Of a stretch of DNA of 64,000 nucleotides, positions 1 to 13,176 are shown one piece after another (positions within the stretch are counted from its first letter, which is position 1; each line of letters begins with the position of its first letter). This DNA comes from Mesorhizobium sp. M1E.F.Ca.ET.045.02.1.1 (lineage in GTDB: Bacteria; Pseudomonadota; Alphaproteobacteria; Rhizobiales; Rhizobiaceae). The translations under genes and the position numbers were made by a program. The notes under the pieces were generated by a model. The model ran no database searches and was not told the origin of the DNA. It was given only the letters and a program-made list of their open reading frames with translations. The stretch lies in contig NZ_CP034447.1 in NCBI RefSeq assembly GCF_003952485.1, positions 3,176,501 through 3,240,500 on the forward strand, read 5' to 3'.

Positions 1-4251
<4,251 letters not shown>

Positions 4252-4262
4252 GCTTCGGGCAT

Positions 4263-4285
4263 GGCCGGGAAGGGATTTCCCGGCC
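4263..4285 (+). promoter_or_regulatory. Hairpin between gltB and gltD
   Basis: An inverted repeat with perfect 9-bp arms, GGCCGGGAA and TTCCCGGCC, around a 5-nt loop, 11 bases after the gltB stop. No U-tract follows, so it is more likely a processing or mRNA-stability hairpin, or a partial attenuator that lowers gltD relative to gltB, than a full terminator. The role is inferred. Confidence 0.4.
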
Positions 4286-4405
4286 GGCATCCTCACCAAC
4301 AATCCTGACCTCGGAACCAAGGTTGCCATGGCGGCCTTATGAGGTTAACGGGTGCGCCGACAAGCTAGGCTTTCGAGCGTGCCTTCGGACAGCAGGGACT
4401 GGACT

Positions 4406-5860
4406 ATGGGCAAGGTGACAGGGTTTCTTGAGATCGACCGGCAGGTGCACAAGTACCAGCCAGCTTCCGACCGCATCCGGCATTTCCGCGAATTCACGCT
4501 GCCGATGTCGGACAAGGAGGTCGAGAAACAGGCCGCGCGCTGCATGGATTGCGGCATCCCGTACTGCCACGGGCCGACCGGCTGCCCGATCCACAACCAG
4601 ATCCCGGACTGGAACGACCTCGTCTACAATGGCGACTGGGACGGCGCGATCCGCAACCTGCACTCGACGAACAATTTCCCGGAGTTCACCGGCCGCATCT
4701 GCCCGGCGCCGTGCGAGGAAGCCTGCACGCTGAACCTCGAGGACATTCCGGTCGCCATCAAGACGGTCGAACAGGCGATCGCCGACAAGGCCTATGAGAC
4801 CGGCCACATCCGGCCCTATCCGCCGGAGAAGAAGACCGGCAAGCGGGTCGCCATCATCGGCTCAGGGCCGGCCGGCATGGCCGCCGCCCAGCAGCTCGGC
4901 CGCGCCGGTCATGACGTCCATGTCTATGAGCGCGAGAGCCGGCCAGGCGGGCTGATGCGCTACGGCATTCCCGACTTCAAGATCGAGAAGCACTATATCG
5001 ACCGGCGCATCGAGCAGATGCAGGGCGAGGGCGTGAGCTTCCATTGCGGCGTCAATGTCGGCGTCGACAAGAAGGTTTCGGAACTGCTCGCCGAGCACGA
5101 TGCCGTGCTCTATTGCGGCGGCTCTGAAACGCCGCGCCCGGCCAACATTCCGGGCGATGATCTCAGCGGCGTCTATGACGCCATGCCCTATCTCGTGCAG
5201 CAGAACCGGCGTGTCGGCGGCGAGCCGATCCAGTCGGTGGCCTGGCCCTCGCACCCGATCATCGCCAGCGGCCAGCATGTCGTGGTTGTCGGCGGCGGCG
5301 ACACCGCGTCCGACTGTATTGGCACGGCCTTCCGGCAAGGCGCGGTGCGCGTGACGCAGCTCGACATCCGTCCGCAGCCGCCGGAGAAGGAAGACAAGCT
5401 CGCCGTCTGGCCCTATTGGGCGACGAAGATGCGCACGTCTTCCTCGCAGGCGGAAGGCGCGGAACGCGAGTTCCAGGTGGCGACGCTCGAATTCATCGGC
5501 GAGGACGGTCAGTTGACCGGCGTCCGCTGCTGCGAGGTCGACGAGAAGCGCAAGCCGATCGCCGGCACCGAATTCGTCATCCGCGCCGATCTCGCCTTCA
5601 TCGCCATCGGCTTTGCCGGCCCGGCGGGCGACAGCGTGATGAAGGAACTCGACGGCGAGATAAAGGTCGTCACAGACAGCCGCCGCTCGAAGAACGTCGA
5701 GGCCAACGACCGCGACTACAGGACCAGCGTCGACAGGCTCTACGCGGCGGGCGACGTGCGCCGCGGCCAGTCGCTGGTGGTGTGGGCGATCCGCGAGGGC
5801 CGCCAGGCGGCGCGCTCGATCGACGAGGCGCTGATGGGATCTACGGTGCTGCCGCGTTAA
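4406..5860 (+). CDS. gltD: Glutamate synthase (NADPH) small subunit
   Basis: Passes electrons from NADPH through FAD and 4Fe-4S clusters to GltB. The protein has 484 aa. N-terminal Cys clusters (CMDCGIPYC, then GCPIH, then CPAPCEEAC at about residues 45-110) are the Fe-S ligands. A first Rossmann motif, [11 protein letters not shown] at about residue 150, binds FAD, and a second, [12 protein letters not shown] at about 294, binds NADPH. I chose the ATG at 4406 ([13 protein letters not shown]), the conserved start of the family; an in-frame GTG at 4352 would add 18 unconserved residues. The stop overlaps the stop of the convergent DUF459 gene by 4 bases, so there is no room for a separate terminator. 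Probably cotranscribed with gltB. Confidence 0.97.
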   Translation: MGKVTGFLEIDRQVHKYQPASDRIRHFREFTLPMSDKEVEKQAARCMDCGIPYCHGPTGCPIHNQIPDWNDLVYNGDWDGAIRNLHSTNNFPEFTGRICPAPCEEACTLNLEDIPVAIKTVEQAIADKAYETGHIRPYPPEKKTGKRVAIIGSGPAGMAAAQQLGRAGHDVHVYERESRPGGLMRYGIPDFKIEKHYIDRRIEQMQGEGVSFHCGVNVGVDKKVSELLAEHDAVLYCGGSETPRPANIPGDDLSGVYDAMPYLVQQNRRVGGEPIQSVAWPSHPIIASGQHVVVVGGGDTASDCIGTAFRQGAVRVTQLDIRPQPPEKEDKLAVWPYWATKMRTSSSQAEGAEREFQVATLEFIGEDGQLTGVRCCEVDEKRKPIAGTEFVIRADLAFIAIGFAGPAGDSVMKELDGEIKVVTDSRRSKNVEANDRDYRTSVDRLYAAGDVRRGQSLVVWAIREGRQAARSIDEALMGSTVLPR

Positions 5861-7074
5861 GGATTAATCGCCGTCGTCGTGTCAGAAGCGGCGGCTGCGG
5901 CTGCCGGTTTCGACGGCCAGGAAAAATCGTCGGCGCGGCCGGGCGAGGCAACCGGCGCCTTGCCCTCGACGGTCAGCTTCTCGCCGGGCAAGTTGGGATC
6001 GGCCTTGGCGGGCGGCGCGGCGCCCAGCAGTTCCGTGCCACCGTCGAGCGCGGGATCGCTGAGCAGCATCGGCGCAGTGCGGTCGACTATGACAGGTGCC
6101 GCTGCAGGCTTCGACGCCTCGACCGGCGCGCCCGCTGGCGCCGAGACCGTCGTGACGCTGCCGGGCGCCGCCAGTCCAAGGATCTTGGCCAGCGGCTTTT
6201 CCGTATAGAAGGCCAGCTTGCGCTTGCCGGCCTTGGTCACGTTGATGCCGTCGTCGGAGCGCAGCCGCACCGCCTGGCCGTTGATGTCGGGACCGGAGGT
6301 GACGAAGGCGCCGTTCTCGTCGACGAAACCGTCCCAGACATCGACGAACTCGCCGCCATGATCCTGGGCAGCCGAATGATAGATGTCGTTGAAGGCCAGC
6401 ATGTCCGAGGTCATCTTCGCCACGCGGAACGCCGGCATGCCGACCCACAGGAAAGGCACCTTGGCCTCCTGTATGGCCTTGCCCAGCGCTTCGGTGCGGC
6501 GTTCGTATTCCTTGGTCCAGTTCTCGGAGCGCGGCTGCTCGCGCACGTCGCCGACACGCATCTGCTGGCGATCGTTGGAGCCAAGCATGACCACCACGAC
6601 GGAAGGCTTCTCCGTCTCGATCAGCGACTTGATCTCGACCGGCCAGTTATAGAAATCCTCACGCACGAAGCCGGATGAACCGTTACTGCGTGAAACGATC
6701 CTGACGGCCGGATTGTCGGCAAAGGCGGCGTCCAGGCCCTCGGCCAGCCCGCCTGCCAGGAAGTCGCCGACCACCAGCACGACGCGGGCATCCGGCGTCT
6801 TCTCGACGATCGGCGTTTCCGGTTCGGCCGGCGGGCGCGGCTTGGGTTTCTTCCTTGGTTTCGGCCTTGCCTGCTGGATGTCGGCCGGCGGCTCGATGCG
6901 CTCGCTGCGGCGCGGAAACAGGAGGTCGCGCAACGACCAGCCGCGGCTTTCCTCCTCTTGCGCGAAGGCAGGCGCATGGAAGGCGCCGGAGGCGGCGACG
7001 GCAAGCACTGCGACGGCCAGAATGAGGATCGGCAGGCGGCGAACGATCAGCCAGATGCGCGCAACCGTAACCAA
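5857..7074 (-). CDS. DUF459 SGNH-fold cell-envelope protein, catalytic residues substituted
   Basis: A 405-aa protein with an N-terminal hydrophobic segment (about residues 8-38, ending APAFAQ) that should export or anchor it. A Pro/Lys-rich linker (about 60-95) precedes an SGNH-hydrolase-like domain of the DUF459 type (about 97-300), then an Ala/Pro-rich tail. The block I motif reads GDFLA, with Phe105 where SGNH enzymes have the nucleophilic Ser. The block V motif reads DGIN, with Asn278 where the catalytic His is expected. The block III GSND motif and the NGSSG block are kept. It may therefore be a non-catalytic carbohydrate- or envelope-binding protein, although related rhizobial proteins may share the Phe. 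It lies downstream of the lytic transglycosylase on the same strand, which suggests a cell-wall context. The substrate is unknown. Confidence 0.8.
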   Translation of the reverse strand: MVTVARIWLIVRRLPILILAVAVLAVAASGAFHAPAFAQEEESRGWSLRDLLFPRRSERIEPPADIQQARPKPRKKPKPRPPAEPETPIVEKTPDARVVLVVGDFLAGGLAEGLDAAFADNPAVRIVSRSNGSSGFVREDFYNWPVEIKSLIETEKPSVVVVMLGSNDRQQMRVGDVREQPRSENWTKEYERRTEALGKAIQEAKVPFLWVGMPAFRVAKMTSDMLAFNDIYHSAAQDHGGEFVDVWDGFVDENGAFVTSGPDINGQAVRLRSDDGINVTKAGKRKLAFYTEKPLAKILGLAAPGSVTTVSAPAGAPVEASKPAAAPVIVDRTAPMLLSDPALDGGTELLGAAPPAKADPNLPGEKLTVEGKAPVASPGRADDFSWPSKPAAAAAASDTTTAINP

Positions 7075-7092
7075 TCAAATCTCCATCCCTTG

Positions 7093-7167
7093 GCGCATGA
7101 CCTTGCGAACGCGGGAAGTCATGCGCAAGCCAAAGCGCTACAGCATCCTTTCCGTATTTGAAAGGAT
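7093..7167. repeat. Composite palindromic intergenic repeat
   Basis: Two inverted repeats fill the 110-bp gap between two minus-strand genes. The first has 9-bp arms, GCGCATGAC (7093-7101) and GTCATGCGC (7118-7126). The second has 8-bp arms, ATCCTTTC (7145-7152) and GAAAGGAT (7160-7167). This arrangement, with a linking AAAGCGCTACAGCATCC stretch, resembles common rhizobial intergenic palindromes. It could act as an mRNA 3'-end stabiliser or a weak terminator for the transglycosylase transcript. Confidence 0.55.
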
Positions 7168-7184
7168 TCACGCCATGGACGGCT

Positions 7185-8405
7185 CTACTGCTTGCGGAGC
7201 CATTTCAGCACTTCCAGGCTGGGATAGCCATCCTGGGTCAAGCCGACCTTTGCCTGGTAGGCCATAATGGCGGCCTTCGACCCATCGCCGATCTTGCCGT
7301 CGAACTTGCCGTCATAATAGCCGTGCTCGGAAAGCCGCTTCTGCAATTCCTGCCGCTCTTCGAAGCTGAGCTTGGTGAAAGGCCGCTGCCAGTCCTGCAC
7401 AAGCCCGGTGCCGCCGGCGATCTCGTCAGCGAGCAGGCCGACGGCCAAAGCGTATTTGTCGGCGTTGTTGTAGGCTTTGATCACCGAGAAGTTGCGGATC
7501 ATCAGGAAGGCAGGGCCGCCCCTGCCGTCGGGCACTTTCAGCGTCGCTTTGTCGGTCAGGTTCCTGAACGGCTTGCCATTGGCCCTGACGACGCCGAGCG
7601 CCTGCCATTGCGCCAGCGTCTTCGATCCGGCGGGCAGCTTGCCGGCCGGCAGGGTCACTTCGTAACCCCAGGTCTTGCCGGCCTGCCAGCCGTTCTTCCT
7701 CAAGAGGTTGGCTGAGGTCGCCAGCGCGTCGGGGATCGAGTTCCAGATGTCGCGCCGGCCGTTGCCGTCCATGTCGACCGCGTAGCGCTGGTAGCTGGTC
7801 GGGATGAACTGCGTCTGGCCCATCGCGCCGGCCCAGGAACCCATCAGGTGGCTTTCGTCGATGTCGCCGGTCTGCAGGATCTTCAACGCGGCGATCAGCT
7901 GGGTGCGGGCATATTTCGACCGCTGCGGGTCGCCATAGGCGAGCGTTGCCAGCGAACGGATGACATTGCGCATGATGTCATCGCGCTTGAGCGTCTCGCC
8001 ATAGTTCGATTCCATCGACCAAATGGCGAGAAGGATGTTGCGGTCGACTCCGAACCGCGCCTCGATGCGATCCAGCCACGGCTTCCATTTGCGCGCCATT
8101 GCCTGACCGTTGGCTACCGACTGGTCATGCACGCGGTTGTCGAAATAATCCCAGGCGGGAGCGGTGAATTCCGGCTGGGTGCGGGCCTTTTCCAGCACGA
8201 CCGGATCGGGCTCGATGCCCCTCATGGCCTGATCGTAGACAGCGCCGGAAACGCCGCCTTGCACGGCGGTGGCACGGAAGCCGGTCACCCACTGGCGGAA
8301 CCCGGCATCGGCGAAAGCAGGTCCGGCAGGCATCAGCAAGGCGAGGGTCAGGCCGGCGGCCGTCACCATTGCCGTCAGGCGCCTTGCGGTGTTGCGAACG
8401 GACAT
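7185..8405 (-). CDS. Lytic murein transglycosylase, MltB type, with peptidoglycan-binding domain
   Basis: Cleaves the MurNAc-GlcNAc bond in the periplasm, leaving 1,6-anhydro ends. The protein has 406 aa. A signal peptide (about residues 1-32, ending AGPAFA) is followed by an SLT_2/MltB catalytic domain; the motif IWSMESNYGE holds the probable catalytic Glu at about residue 132, and GAMGQTQFIPTSY is a family signature. A C-terminal PG_binding_1 domain covers about 345-402 and ends LEVLKWLRKQ. I chose the ATG at 8405 because AGGAGG lies at the correct distance (8411-8416); a longer frame reaching 8441 has no such site. No lipobox is seen, so it is probably a soluble periplasmic form. The DUF459 gene lies 110 bp downstream. 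Confidence 0.93.
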   Translation of the reverse strand: MSVRNTARRLTAMVTAAGLTLALLMPAGPAFADAGFRQWVTGFRATAVQGGVSGAVYDQAMRGIEPDPVVLEKARTQPEFTAPAWDYFDNRVHDQSVANGQAMARKWKPWLDRIEARFGVDRNILLAIWSMESNYGETLKRDDIMRNVIRSLATLAYGDPQRSKYARTQLIAALKILQTGDIDESHLMGSWAGAMGQTQFIPTSYQRYAVDMDGNGRRDIWNSIPDALATSANLLRKNGWQAGKTWGYEVTLPAGKLPAGSKTLAQWQALGVVRANGKPFRNLTDKATLKVPDGRGGPAFLMIRNFSVIKAYNNADKYALAVGLLADEIAGGTGLVQDWQRPFTKLSFEERQELQKRLSEHGYYDGKFDGKIGDGSKAAIMAYQAKVGLTQDGYPSLEVLKWLRKQ

Positions 8406-8552
8406 CTTTTCCTCCTTCGTCAAACAGGAAGGATCATTCAACGCCGAACTGGGTTAGTATTTAGTTTACCATAGGTGCCGCCGGGAACGAAAAGAGGGGT
8501 CGCGGCTTTTAGCCCTGCACGCTCAACTCGGCCGTTCCGTAGTTCAACATTT

Positions 8553-8582
8553 CGGCGTGAAAATGATTCCGGCGTGAAAATG
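8553..8582. repeat. Two 13-bp direct repeats upstream of galU
   Basis: CGGCGTGAAAATG occurs at 8553-8565 and again at 8570-8582, a 17-bp period, about 65 bp before the galU start. It may be a regulator site or a chance duplication. The rest of the 240-bp gap between the divergent transglycosylase and galU genes shows nothing else clear. Confidence 0.35.
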
Positions 8583-8645
8583 TCCGGGGGGATTGCGGAG
8601 CGGATCGCCGAGCGGATAATTGACCCAAAACATGGGTGAGGCAGC

Positions 8646-9551
8646 ATGAAGCCAGTTCGCAAGGCAGTTTTTCCGGTCGCCGGCCTGGGCACACGGTTTC
8701 TTCCGGCCACCAAGGCCATTCCGAAGGAGATGCTGACCGTCGTCGACCGGCCGGTCATTCAATATGTCGTCGACGAGGCGCGCGATGCGGGCATCGAGCA
8801 TTTCATCTTCGTGACCGGGCGCAACAAGGCGGTCATCGAGGACCATTTCGACGTTCAGTTCGAGCTCTACGACACGCTCGCTCAACGCGGCAAGGACGAT
8901 CAGCTCGCCCGCCTGCAGCGGCTGCAGCCGGCGCCGGGGCAGACCAGCTTCACGCGCCAGCAGGTGCCTATGGGGCTCGGCCATGCCGTCTGGTGCGCGC
9001 GAGAACTGGTGGGCGACGAGCCTTTCGCGCTGCTTTTGCCCGACATGATCATGCAGTCGGAGAAAAGCTGCATGAAAGGCATGGTCGAGCTTTACGCCGA
9101 GACCGGCAACAACATCATCGCCGTGCAGGAATGCGACCCGGCCGAGGCGCATAAATACGGCATCGTCGGCCGCGGCGAGGATACCCACAATGGCTTCCGC
9201 ATCACCGGGATGGTGGAGAAGCCGAAGCCGGGCACAGCGCCCTCCAATCTCTTCATCAACGGGCGCTACATCCTGCAGCCGGAGATTTTCGGCCTCCTCG
9301 AAAGCCAGGAGCGCGGCGCAGGCAACGAGATCCAACTGACGGATGCGATGCTGAAGCTGGAAAAGCGGCAGCCCTTCTACGGCTATCACTACAAGGGGCG
9401 CACCTTCGACTGCGGCTCGCCCGAAGGCTTCGTCGAGGCCAATGTCGCCTTCGCGCTCTGGCGCAACGACATGAACGAGAGCATGGCCGGCGTCATCCGC
9501 ACCCTGCTGGATGAAGTGCGGCCGGCAGAGCGGCGCGGAGCGGCGTCCTAG
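8646..9551 (+). CDS. galU: UTP-glucose-1-phosphate uridylyltransferase
   Basis: Makes UDP-glucose from UTP and glucose-1-phosphate, the donor for exopolysaccharide, LPS core, cyclic glucan and trehalose synthesis in the cytoplasm. The protein has 301 aa, the normal length. The nucleotide-binding signature [20 protein letters not shown] lies at about residues 10-29, followed by the sugar-phosphate region with KYGIVG and VEKPKP motifs typical of bacterial GalU. It stands alone, divergent from the transglycosylase gene and convergent with the following outer-membrane gene. No unusual features. In rhizobia the same enzyme is also called ExoN in exo clusters, but there is no exo cluster here. Confidence 0.95.
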   Translation: MKPVRKAVFPVAGLGTRFLPATKAIPKEMLTVVDRPVIQYVVDEARDAGIEHFIFVTGRNKAVIEDHFDVQFELYDTLAQRGKDDQLARLQRLQPAPGQTSFTRQQVPMGLGHAVWCARELVGDEPFALLLPDMIMQSEKSCMKGMVELYAETGNNIIAVQECDPAEAHKYGIVGRGEDTHNGFRITGMVEKPKPGTAPSNLFINGRYILQPEIFGLLESQERGAGNEIQLTDAMLKLEKRQPFYGYHYKGRTFDCGSPEGFVEANVAFALWRNDMNESMAGVIRTLLDEVRPAERRGAAS

Positions 9552-9609
9552 ATCTGCCGATCATTCTGGCAATTCCGACCTGGCCGAGGTTCCAAACCTC
9601 GGCCATCGG

Positions 9610-11394
9610 CTACCGTTGCACCTTCAGGCCGAGATAGACGCTGTTGGCGACGTAGTCGCGTCCCGTCAGGTTGCTGGTGAGCTTCTCCGTCCTCACCCGC
9701 GTGGTGAGGCCGGCATAGCGGTTCAGCCACCAGGTCAGCCCGGCCTCGGCGCTCAAGATCAGATCGTGGCCGTCGGAGCCGGTATAGTCGCGCCAATCGA
9801 GGCCAAGCGCCGAATTCGCCGTCAGGCTGGCGCGGATCTGCCGCTCGCCGGTGAGCCGGCCCGAGTAAAGGACATCGCCGCTCTCGCCGGCCGCGGTCGT
9901 GCTCTCGATGGTGGTCCTTCCGGTGAGCCCGATGATGGTGCCGCGCTCGGGCGACCATTTAAGATCGGCGTTGACGTATGGCCCAGCATTGGCCGGCAGG
10001 CGGTCGTCATCGATCGCTTCGCGCAGCCAGCCGACAGAGAATTCGCCGGAGAGCTTGTCGTCCATGTCGAGCTCGAGGCCGGCGCGCGCACCGAGCCGCG
10101 TCGAGGAGCGCTCGTAGCCGTTGCTGTCGAGGCGCAGATCGTAGACCCGCCGGCCGGCTTCCACCTCGGCGAAGGGCGTGATGGCCGGCGAGACCTGGTA
10201 GCCGGCGCGCAAGGTCGCGGAGTAGAGCGTGGAGTCGCGATCCTTCTGCGACAAGACGGTGCCGTCCGAGAGCTTGGCGTCGCCGTAGAAGTCGTGCGTG
10301 ACCGCGCCGGTCAGCGTGTAGCGCATCTTGCCGACATCTTTCTCGACGCCGAGGCTGCCGTCCACCGTCTGCCGCAACGGTTGCGAGGTGACGCCGGCGA
10401 TCGCATCCGGCGAGGACGCCGATTCCGGCACGGCCTCGTAGCCGAGCTTGGCGATGGCGCGCAGATCATGATCGAGGTCGACATTGAGCTGGCCCTCGAT
10501 GCGGCCCCGCGCATCGTTGATCTTCTGGCCCGAAAGCGTGTTGCGGAAGATGCCGTAGCCGTCGATGACGGCCGAATTTTCGCGCCAGTCCGAGGTGGCG
10601 GAAAAACGCAGCGCCGTTTCGGACAGCACCGCCGAGCTGCCGCCGCTGCTGGCATCGGCGTTCGACGTCGCGGTGAAGCCCTGCTCGAGCGTTGGCCGGA
10701 AGACAAAGGTGCCGACCTTGATGCCGGGCGCGGCGAAGGGATCGTCCTCTGGCTTGACCTTCTGGCCCTCGATCGACCCGGTGCGCTCGGCCCCGGGATC
10801 GAGCTTTTGCCGATCGACGCTGTCAATCGTGACGGCGCGGCGGTTGGCGCTTTCTTCATCGATGGCCGCCGTATCGGCCTTGTCGCCGACGGCGGCGGTC
10901 TTGGCCGTGCTGCCGGTGGTCTCCCCGGGCTTCTTCTTGGCCTTTTTCTTGTCGGTCGCCTTGGCACCGTTTTTTGTGTCGGCATCGGCTGCGCGCTGCC
11001 TGGCGGTCGAAGGCCGGCGCGGCTGGGCCGTGGTCTGATCGTCGGCGAACGGGTCGTCGGTTGCTTGCGGCTGGTCGAAGATGCTCGCGGTCGCGCCCGC
11101 TGTCTGGTCGTCGTCCGGAACGGCCCCCGGGCTCTCCGGCTGGTAGGGGTTTGCTTGTGTCTGGTTGTCAGCCGCCGGAGCTGCCTGATCCTGCGATCCT
11201 TGCGCGCGCAATTGCCTGGCCTTGCGCTGCTGGTCGGTCAGAATTGCCGATTCGGAGACCTCGCCGCGCAGCTCGGTTTCCTGCGCGAGGACCGGCGCCG
11301 GGCGCAGCAAGGCAAGAACGCTCGCCGCCACCAGCAGTGTGCTGACGGCTATGCCCTTTCGACCGCTTTTCGTTTCAGGCTGGGCCCCGGACAT
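9610..11394 (-). CDS. Outer-membrane beta-barrel protein
   Basis: About 594 aa from the ATG at 11394 (MSGAQPETKSGRK); an in-frame GTG at 11403 is possible, and neither has a strong ribosome site. A signal peptide ends at about residue 38 (APVLAQ). The next 170 residues are Gln/Ala/Thr/Lys-rich and low in complexity. The C-terminal 370 residues alternate polar and hydrophobic residues with repeated aromatic ends, for example SLGVEKDVGKMRYTLTGAV, as expected of an outer-membrane barrel of the BBP2-like class. It finishes VYLGLKVQR, not the classic terminal Phe. It is divergent from kdsD, so a link to LPS or surface polysaccharide is possible but is inferred only from position. Confidence 0.7.
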   Translation of the reverse strand: MSGAQPETKSGRKGIAVSTLLVAASVLALLRPAPVLAQETELRGEVSESAILTDQQRKARQLRAQGSQDQAAPAADNQTQANPYQPESPGAVPDDDQTAGATASIFDQPQATDDPFADDQTTAQPRRPSTARQRAADADTKNGAKATDKKKAKKKPGETTGSTAKTAAVGDKADTAAIDEESANRRAVTIDSVDRQKLDPGAERTGSIEGQKVKPEDDPFAAPGIKVGTFVFRPTLEQGFTATSNADASSGGSSAVLSETALRFSATSDWRENSAVIDGYGIFRNTLSGQKINDARGRIEGQLNVDLDHDLRAIAKLGYEAVPESASSPDAIAGVTSQPLRQTVDGSLGVEKDVGKMRYTLTGAVTHDFYGDAKLSDGTVLSQKDRDSTLYSATLRAGYQVSPAITPFAEVEAGRRVYDLRLDSNGYERSSTRLGARAGLELDMDDKLSGEFSVGWLREAIDDDRLPANAGPYVNADLKWSPERGTIIGLTGRTTIESTTAAGESGDVLYSGRLTGERQIRASLTANSALGLDWRDYTGSDGHDLILSAEAGLTWWLNRYAGLTTRVRTEKLTSNLTGRDYVANSVYLGLKVQR

Positions 11395-11454
11395 CGTCAC
11401 CACTGCTTGCGCGGCGCAGTCGCGCCATACTTACCGAACCGTAAAGGCGGATGG

Positions 11455-11469
11455 TTAACGGACGGTTGA
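11455..11469 (+). promoter_or_regulatory. CtrA-like binding site upstream of kdsD
   Basis: TTAA (11455-11458), seven bases, then TTGA (11466-11469): one mismatch to the alphaproteobacterial CtrA consensus TTAA-N7-TTAA. It lies 64 bp before the kdsD start, in the divergent promoter region shared with the outer-membrane gene. A match this short can occur by chance. Confidence 0.35.
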
Positions 11470-11533
11470 GGCGGGCCGTTTTCGCAACCCCCGGGAAGCG
11501 TGAAACGGCAATTCCGTTGGACAGGCGGGCGAC

Positions 11534-12574
11534 ATGGCGCTAATGGCATCTGCCATGCATGCGGGGTCCCAAGAAAGTAACCAGCCGGAAGAAAGAAAGC
11601 AGCCGGACAGGCAGGCTGCGATCGAATCGGCGCTGAGAACGGTGGCGACGGAACAGGCCGGCGTGGCGACACTTGCCACCGCTCTCGATAACGGTTTGTC
11701 CGAACCATTCGCAGCCGCGGTGGAGGTCATCTCGCGGATCGAGGGCCGCGTGATCGTCACCGGCGTCGGCAAAAGCGGCCATATCGGCTCCAAGATCGCG
11801 GCGACGCTCGCTTCGACCGGCACGCCCGCCTTCTTCGTCCACCCGGCCGAGGCCAATCACGGCGATCTCGGCATGATCGCCAGGGACGACGCCATCATCG
11901 CCATGTCCTGGTCGGGCGAAAGCAAGGAGCTGATGGGCATCGTCGCCTATTCCAGGCGCTTCTCGATCCCGCTCATCGCCATCACCTCGGGCGAGACTTC
12001 TGCGCTGGCGCGCGCCGCCGACGTGGTGCTTCTCCTGCCGGCGGTGCCGGAGGCCTGCCCGCACGGGCTGGCGCCGACGACATCGGCGCTGCTGCAACTG
12101 GTCATGGGTGATGCGCTGGCGATCGCGCTGCTCGAGGCGCGCGGCTTCACGCCGGATCACTTCCGCACCTTCCATCCCGGCGGCCAGCTTGGCGCCAACC
12201 TGACGCAGTTGCGCGAGATCATGCATGTCGGCGAGCGGCTGCCGCTGGTGCCGTCGGGCACCGGGATGCGCGAAGCGATCGTCGAACTGTCGCGCAAGGG
12301 CTTCGGCTGTGTTGCGATCACCGGCGGCGACGGCGCGCTGATCGGCATCATCACCGACGGCGACATCCGCCGCCACATCGCCAATGATCTTCTGTCAATG
12401 AGTGTCGATCAGGTGATGACGAAGAAGCCGAAGACGGCGGCTCCCGACACGCTGGTGGCGACGGCGTTGCAGACGATCAACACGTCCGCCATCACCAGCC
12501 TGATGGTGGTCGAGGGCGGCCGCCCGGTTGGCCTTGTCCATCTGCACGATCTGCTTCGCATTGGCGCGGCATAG
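11534..12574 (+). CDS. kdsD: Arabinose-5-phosphate isomerase (KdsD/KpsF family)
   Basis: Converts ribulose-5-phosphate to arabinose-5-phosphate, the first step to KDO for lipid A-core LPS. The protein has 346 aa. The SIS sugar-isomerase domain (about residues 45-185) shows TGVGKSGHIGSKIAATLAST and the family HPAEANHGDLGMI segment with its conserved His. Two CBS domains follow (about 220-275 and 285-345), and the motif IIGIITDGDIRRH is typical of KdsD. The ATG at 11534 gives an N-terminus slightly longer than the E. coli protein; ATG 11543 is an alternative. It is convergent with nfeD. KpsF, the capsule paralogue, cannot be told apart by sequence, but no capsule genes are nearby. Confidence 0.93.
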   Translation: MALMASAMHAGSQESNQPEERKQPDRQAAIESALRTVATEQAGVATLATALDNGLSEPFAAAVEVISRIEGRVIVTGVGKSGHIGSKIAATLASTGTPAFFVHPAEANHGDLGMIARDDAIIAMSWSGESKELMGIVAYSRRFSIPLIAITSGETSALARAADVVLLLPAVPEACPHGLAPTTSALLQLVMGDALAIALLEARGFTPDHFRTFHPGGQLGANLTQLREIMHVGERLPLVPSGTGMREAIVELSRKGFGCVAITGGDGALIGIITDGDIRRHIANDLLSMSVDQVMTKKPKTAAPDTLVATALQTINTSAITSLMVVEGGRPVGLVHLHDLLRIGAA

Positions 12575-12635
12575 GATGCGTTGATGTCCGGTGAGGCCGG
12601 CCTGTTGGGCCTGGCCTGAAATCTCGACGCATCCT
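12573..12635. terminator. Nested inverted repeat between convergent kdsD and nfeD
   Basis: Perfect 9-bp arms, AGGATGCGT (12573-12581) and ACGCATCCT (12627-12635), enclose a second GC-rich stem with AGGCC/GGCCT ends. The left arm overlaps the kdsD stop codon. It lies between two convergent genes, so it probably ends transcription from both sides. There is no U-tract, so rho-independent action is uncertain. Confidence 0.45.
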
Positions 12636-12649
12636 GGAAGTTGGCTTGG

Positions 12650-13147
12650 TCAGACGGCTTCGACTGTCAGCTCCAGATCGGTATCGGCGGCACCCGTGAC
12701 ACGCACTTGCGCGCCCGCAGGAAGATCCGGGCCGGAGACACGCCACAGCGTATCCCCCAACCTGATGCGGCCGCGGCCGTTCTGGATCGGCTCGGAGAGC
12801 GTCGCCGTGCGGCCGACCATCTGCGCGCCGCGGCGGTTGAGCAGCGGCTGGTCGATCTCGCCGGCACGCGCGGCCGTCAGCCTCTTGCCGACGAAGGCCG
12901 AGATCACGGACAGGACAAGGAAGGCGATAACCTGGACCTGCCAGGTCCAGATGGCGCCATTCAACTCGGCCTGCCAAGGCAAGATGGCGGCATAGCCGAT
13001 GAGCAGCGAGATCGCGCCGATGATAAGGGCCGCGATGCCGATCCACAGCATGAACACGCCGGGCGCCACGATTTCCATCACCAGAAGCACGAAGCCGAGA
13101 ACCATCCAGTTCCATGGCCCGAGTTCCGAAACGATGCGGTCGATCAT
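12650..13147 (-). CDS. NfeD-like membrane protein
   Basis: A 165-aa short NfeD-family protein with two or three transmembrane helices in the first 90 residues (MVLGFVLLVMEIVAPGVFML, then the IIGAISLLIGY and VIAFLVLSVISAFVG segments) and a C-terminal OB-fold domain ending in an acidic beta strand. NfeD proteins associate with SPFH/stomatin proteins and act in membrane microdomain organisation or membrane-protein quality control. The start at 13147 is supported by GGGAGA just upstream. The SPFH gene ends 29 bp before it on the same strand, so the two form the usual operon. Confidence 0.9.
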   Translation of the reverse strand: MIDRIVSELGPWNWMVLGFVLLVMEIVAPGVFMLWIGIAALIIGAISLLIGYAAILPWQAELNGAIWTWQVQVIAFLVLSVISAFVGKRLTAARAGEIDQPLLNRRGAQMVGRTATLSEPIQNGRGRIRLGDTLWRVSGPDLPAGAQVRVTGAADTDLELTVEAV

Positions 13148-13176
13148 TGACGTTTCTCCCACCCAGACGGCATAGA

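Noticed and set aside
9511..11469. A 652-codon plus-strand frame over the outer-membrane protein gene
   Set aside because: The composition is that of an antisense frame. The minus strand gives a signal peptide and barrel pattern.
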